From positions 1 to 21,799 of the forward strand of contig URET01000019.1 in the NCBI GenBank assembly GCA_900546875.1: a stretch of DNA of 21,799 nt, read 5' to 3'. The notes beneath the pieces were generated by a model. That model was not told where the DNA came from. It saw only the letters and a list, made by a program, of their open reading frames with translations, and made no database searches. The first letter of the stretch is position 1. Each line of letters begins with the position of its first letter. This DNA comes from an uncultured Eubacteriales bacterium. GTDB lineage: Bacteria; Bacillota; Clostridia; Christensenellales; CAG-314. This document shows positions 19,518-21,799 of the stretch, in pieces. The position numbers and the translations under genes were made by a program.

Positions 19518-21662
19518 ATGAGTGGTTTTATTAAAAGAGAAGAACAGATCGGAAACAGGAAATATTATGTTTTTGAGACGGAAGTAGGAGGAAAAACGGT
19601 AAGTGTAGAGATAGGGAAGTACGCCGAACAGGCAAACGGAAGCTGTATAGTAAGGTGCGGGGAGACCGTGGTCATGACCAACGTGACCGTAGCGGACAAG
19701 CCGCGCGACGGAATAGACTTTTTCCCTCTCGGTGTGGATTATGAAGAAAAGATGTATGCGGTCGGGAAGATTCCCGGCGGCTTCAAGAAGAGGGAGGGGA
19801 GAGCAAGCGACAAAGCCATTCTTACCTCAAGGCTCATAGACCGACCGATACGCCCGCTTTTCCCGAAAGGATTTCTGAATGACGTTGCAGTGGTATGCAC
19901 GGCGATGTCGGTGGATACGGACACTCCGCCCGAAGTTTTTGCGATGATGGGGTCGTCGATAGCTTTGTCTATAAGCGACATTCCTTTTGCGGGACCTACC
20001 GGGAGCGTAGTTGTGGGGATGGTCAACGGAGAGTACATTATAAACCCCAATAACGAACAGCGTGAAGCCAGCGTGCTTTCTCTCAATCTTTCGGGAACAA
20101 AGGACGCCATAATGATGGTGGAAGCGGGAGCAAAGGAAATAAGTGAAAGCGAAATGCTCGGCGCTATCCTTTTCGGCCACGAAGAAATCAAAAAACAGTG
20201 CGAATTTATCGACTTTATAACCAAAGAAGTGGGGAAACCGAAACTTGACGTTCCTCTTCATCTGCTTGATCCGGTGCATGAAAGCAAGGTGAGGGAGTAT
20301 GCCGACGAAATGCTCACCAAAGCCCTCGATACCTTTGACAGAGCTCAAAGACAGGCAAATGAAGACGAGGTGCGAGCCAGATGCGAAGAATATTTTGCAG
20401 AAGCTGATCCCGATGTCCTTCCTTCGATAGGCGACGCTTTGTATAAAATGACCAAGGAAAAAGTGCGTTCCCGTATATTGAACGAAGGTGTACGCCCCGA
20501 CGGAAGAGGACTTACTGATATAAGACCGATATGGTGCGAAACTGGATTGCTGCCGCGCGTTCACGGTTCGGCATGCTTCACGAGAGGTATGACTCAGGCT
20601 ATCTCCACCTGTACCTTAGGAACGATAAGCGAAGTGCAGAAGCTTGAAGGACTCGATGACGAAGTGTTCAAAAGATATATGCATCACTATAATATGCCCC
20701 CTTACAGCACCGGAGAAGCTAAACCTCTCCGCAGTCCCGGAAGACGTGAAATAGGTCACGGAGCCCTCGCCGAAAGAGCTTTGGAACCGGTAATACCTTC
20801 CGAAACGGATTTCCCGTATGCTATAAGGACAGTAAGCGAAGTCGTGAGCAGTAACGGTTCCACGTCTCAGGCAAGCGTATGCGGTTCCACACTTGCGCTT
20901 ATGGACGCGGGCGTACCTATAAAGGCGCCTGTCGCCGGAATAGCAATGGGACTGATGAAAGACGTCGAAAGCGACAGACTTGCGATCCTCAGCGATATTC
21001 AGGGACTTGAAGATTTCCTCGGCGATATGGATTTCAAGGTCGCGGGGACAAGAGAAGGCATAACAGCTATCCAGATGGATATAAAGATCAAGGGTATCGA
21101 CAGAGAGATCCTTGAAAAAGCCCTTGCTCAGGCGAAAGTGGGCAGGAATTATATACTTGACAAAATGGAAGCCGTACTTCCGCACCCCAGAGAACAGCTC
21201 AGTAAGTACGCGCCCAAGATAATCACATTTACCATCGATCCCGATAAGATAAGAGAAGTTATAGGAAGCGGCGGAAAAGTGATCAATAAGATCATCGAGG
21301 ACACAGGTGTCAAGATCGATATCATGGACGACGGCACCGTATTTATCGCCACCAGCGACGAAAATATGAGCAAAAAGGCCAAGAATATAATAATGAGTAT
21401 CGTGAAGGAACCTGAAGTGGGCGACGAATTTGAAGGCAAAGTGGTAAGGATCCTCGAACCTACGGGAGCTTTTGTGGAACTCACTCCGGGTAAGGACGGC
21501 ATGATTCATATTTCCAAGCTCAGTAAAAACAGAGTCGAAAAAGTATCTGATGTGCTCAGAGAAGGAGATGTCGTAAGAGTGGTGGTCAGCAAAGTGGACG
21601 CCGCCAAAGGGAACAGAATAGACCTTAAACTGCTTGAGATCGTAAGCAAAGTCAAGAGATGA
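19518..21662 (+). CDS. pnp: Polyribonucleotide nucleotidyltransferase (PNPase)
   Basis: PNPase degrades RNA 3' to 5' by phosphorolysis as a trimer. Domains in order: first RNase PH domain (about 10-145; GGFKKREGRASDKAILTSRL, RPIRPLF), a helical linker (about 235-325), the second RNase PH domain (about 326-550) with HGSACFTRGMTQ and the catalytic acidic block EDFLGDMDFKVAGT (498-511), a KH domain with VIGSGGKVINKI (581-592), and an S1 domain (about 635-705; GKVVRILEPTGAFVEL, GKDGMIHISKL). The frame is open from ATG 19497, but AGGAGG (19508-19513) lies inside those first codons and four bases before the ATG at 19518. That start gives 714 residues and the normal N-terminus. The C-terminus after S1 is short. 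Confidence 0.97.
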   Translation: MSGFIKREEQIGNRKYYVFETEVGGKTVSVEIGKYAEQANGSCIVRCGETVVMTNVTVADKPRDGIDFFPLGVDYEEKMYAVGKIPGGFKKREGRASDKAILTSRLIDRPIRPLFPKGFLNDVAVVCTAMSVDTDTPPEVFAMMGSSIALSISDIPFAGPTGSVVVGMVNGEYIINPNNEQREASVLSLNLSGTKDAIMMVEAGAKEISESEMLGAILFGHEEIKKQCEFIDFITKEVGKPKLDVPLHLLDPVHESKVREYADEMLTKALDTFDRAQRQANEDEVRARCEEYFAEADPDVLPSIGDALYKMTKEKVRSRILNEGVRPDGRGLTDIRPIWCETGLLPRVHGSACFTRGMTQAISTCTLGTISEVQKLEGLDDEVFKRYMHHYNMPPYSTGEAKPLRSPGRREIGHGALAERALEPVIPSETDFPYAIRTVSEVVSSNGSTSQASVCGSTLALMDAGVPIKAPVAGIAMGLMKDVESDRLAILSDIQGLEDFLGDMDFKVAGTREGITAIQMDIKIKGIDREILEKALAQAKVGRNYILDKMEAVLPHPREQLSKYAPKIITFTIDPDKIREVIGSGGKVINKIIEDTGVKIDIMDDGTVFIATSDENMSKKAKNIIMSIVKEPEVGDEFEGKVVRILEPTGAFVELTPGKDGMIHISKLSKNRVEKVSDVLREGDVVRVVVSKVDAAKGNRIDLKLLEIVSKVKR

Positions 21663-21685
21663 CCGTAATAATATAATATAAGGAC

Positions 21686-21710
21686 AGCGCCGCATGAGCG
21701 GCGCTTTTTT
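21686..21710 (+). terminator. Rho-independent terminator after pnp
   Basis: GCGCCGC (21687-21693) pairs perfectly with GCGGCGC (21698-21704) around ATGA, with one more A-T pair at the base, and is followed by six T residues. The remaining 89 bases of the window hold no supported feature. Confidence 0.95.
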
Positions 21711-21799
21711 GTTAAGAAAAACGAAGAAGTCAGTGATATAGTGGACTGTCCGGAAGGAAATGTATTTTGTTTTTGCGGTTTTACGCGGGACTGAGGAAT

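Noticed and set aside
20616..21695. Long open frame (359 codons) on the - strand opposite pnp
   Set aside because: It lies wholly opposite a clear pnp gene, its composition reflects the complementary codons, and it has no recognisable domain.

Overview
The window looks like core chromosome of a member of the Clostridia (Bacillota), probably an uncultured gut-type lineage. I infer this from gene content and order: ruvB-queA-tgt-yajC-(small membrane protein)-scfA-scfB-secD-secF-recJ-rel-dtd-metallohydrolase-hemZ-rpsO-pnp is a recognisable clostridial arrangement, and the SCIFF peptide with its radical SAM maturase is close to a signature of that class. Every complete gene reads on the + strand. 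Start sites have good Shine-Dalgarno sequences, and several intergenic regions carry clear sigma-A type promoters and hairpin terminators.

Layout: (1) 1-464 is the right-hand end of an IS30-family insertion sequence, cut by the window edge. (2) 490-2792 holds a promoter, ruvB (Holliday junction motor) and queA (queuosine synthesis). (3) 2793-5800 is an AT-rich accessory insert that separates queA from tgt. It contains a terminator, a 119-bp tandem duplication of a leader, a lipoprotein with three related internal segments, a remnant of a subtilisin-like protease and a bidirectional terminator. (4) 5773-9692 holds tgt, yajC, a four-helix membrane protein and the SCIFF ranthipeptide pair scfA/scfB; scfA (55 codons) is easily missed because of its size. 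(5) 9700-12063 holds a strong promoter with overlapping dyads, then an unusually divergent secD-secF pair. (6) 12084-19005 is a tightly packed run: recJ, a bifunctional (p)ppGpp synthetase/hydrolase, D-aminoacyl-tRNA deacylase, a glyoxalase-II-like hydrolase and hemZ. (7) 18997-21710 holds rpsO and pnp, each followed by its own terminator.

Together the genes serve DNA repair (RuvB, RecJ), tRNA modification and proofreading (QueA, Tgt, Dtd), protein export (YajC, SecD, SecF), the stringent response (Rel), RNA turnover and translation (PNPase, S15), and one peptide natural-product system (ScfA/ScfB).

The observations most worth a second look are: the SCIFF system next to the export genes; a SecD/SecF pair that seems to lack the conserved membrane-embedded acidic residues of the proton-driven translocase; the tandemly duplicated leader and repeat-containing lipoprotein in the accessory insert; and candidate structured 5' leaders upstream of tgt, yajC and rpsO. 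All family assignments were made by reading motifs by eye; no database search was run.
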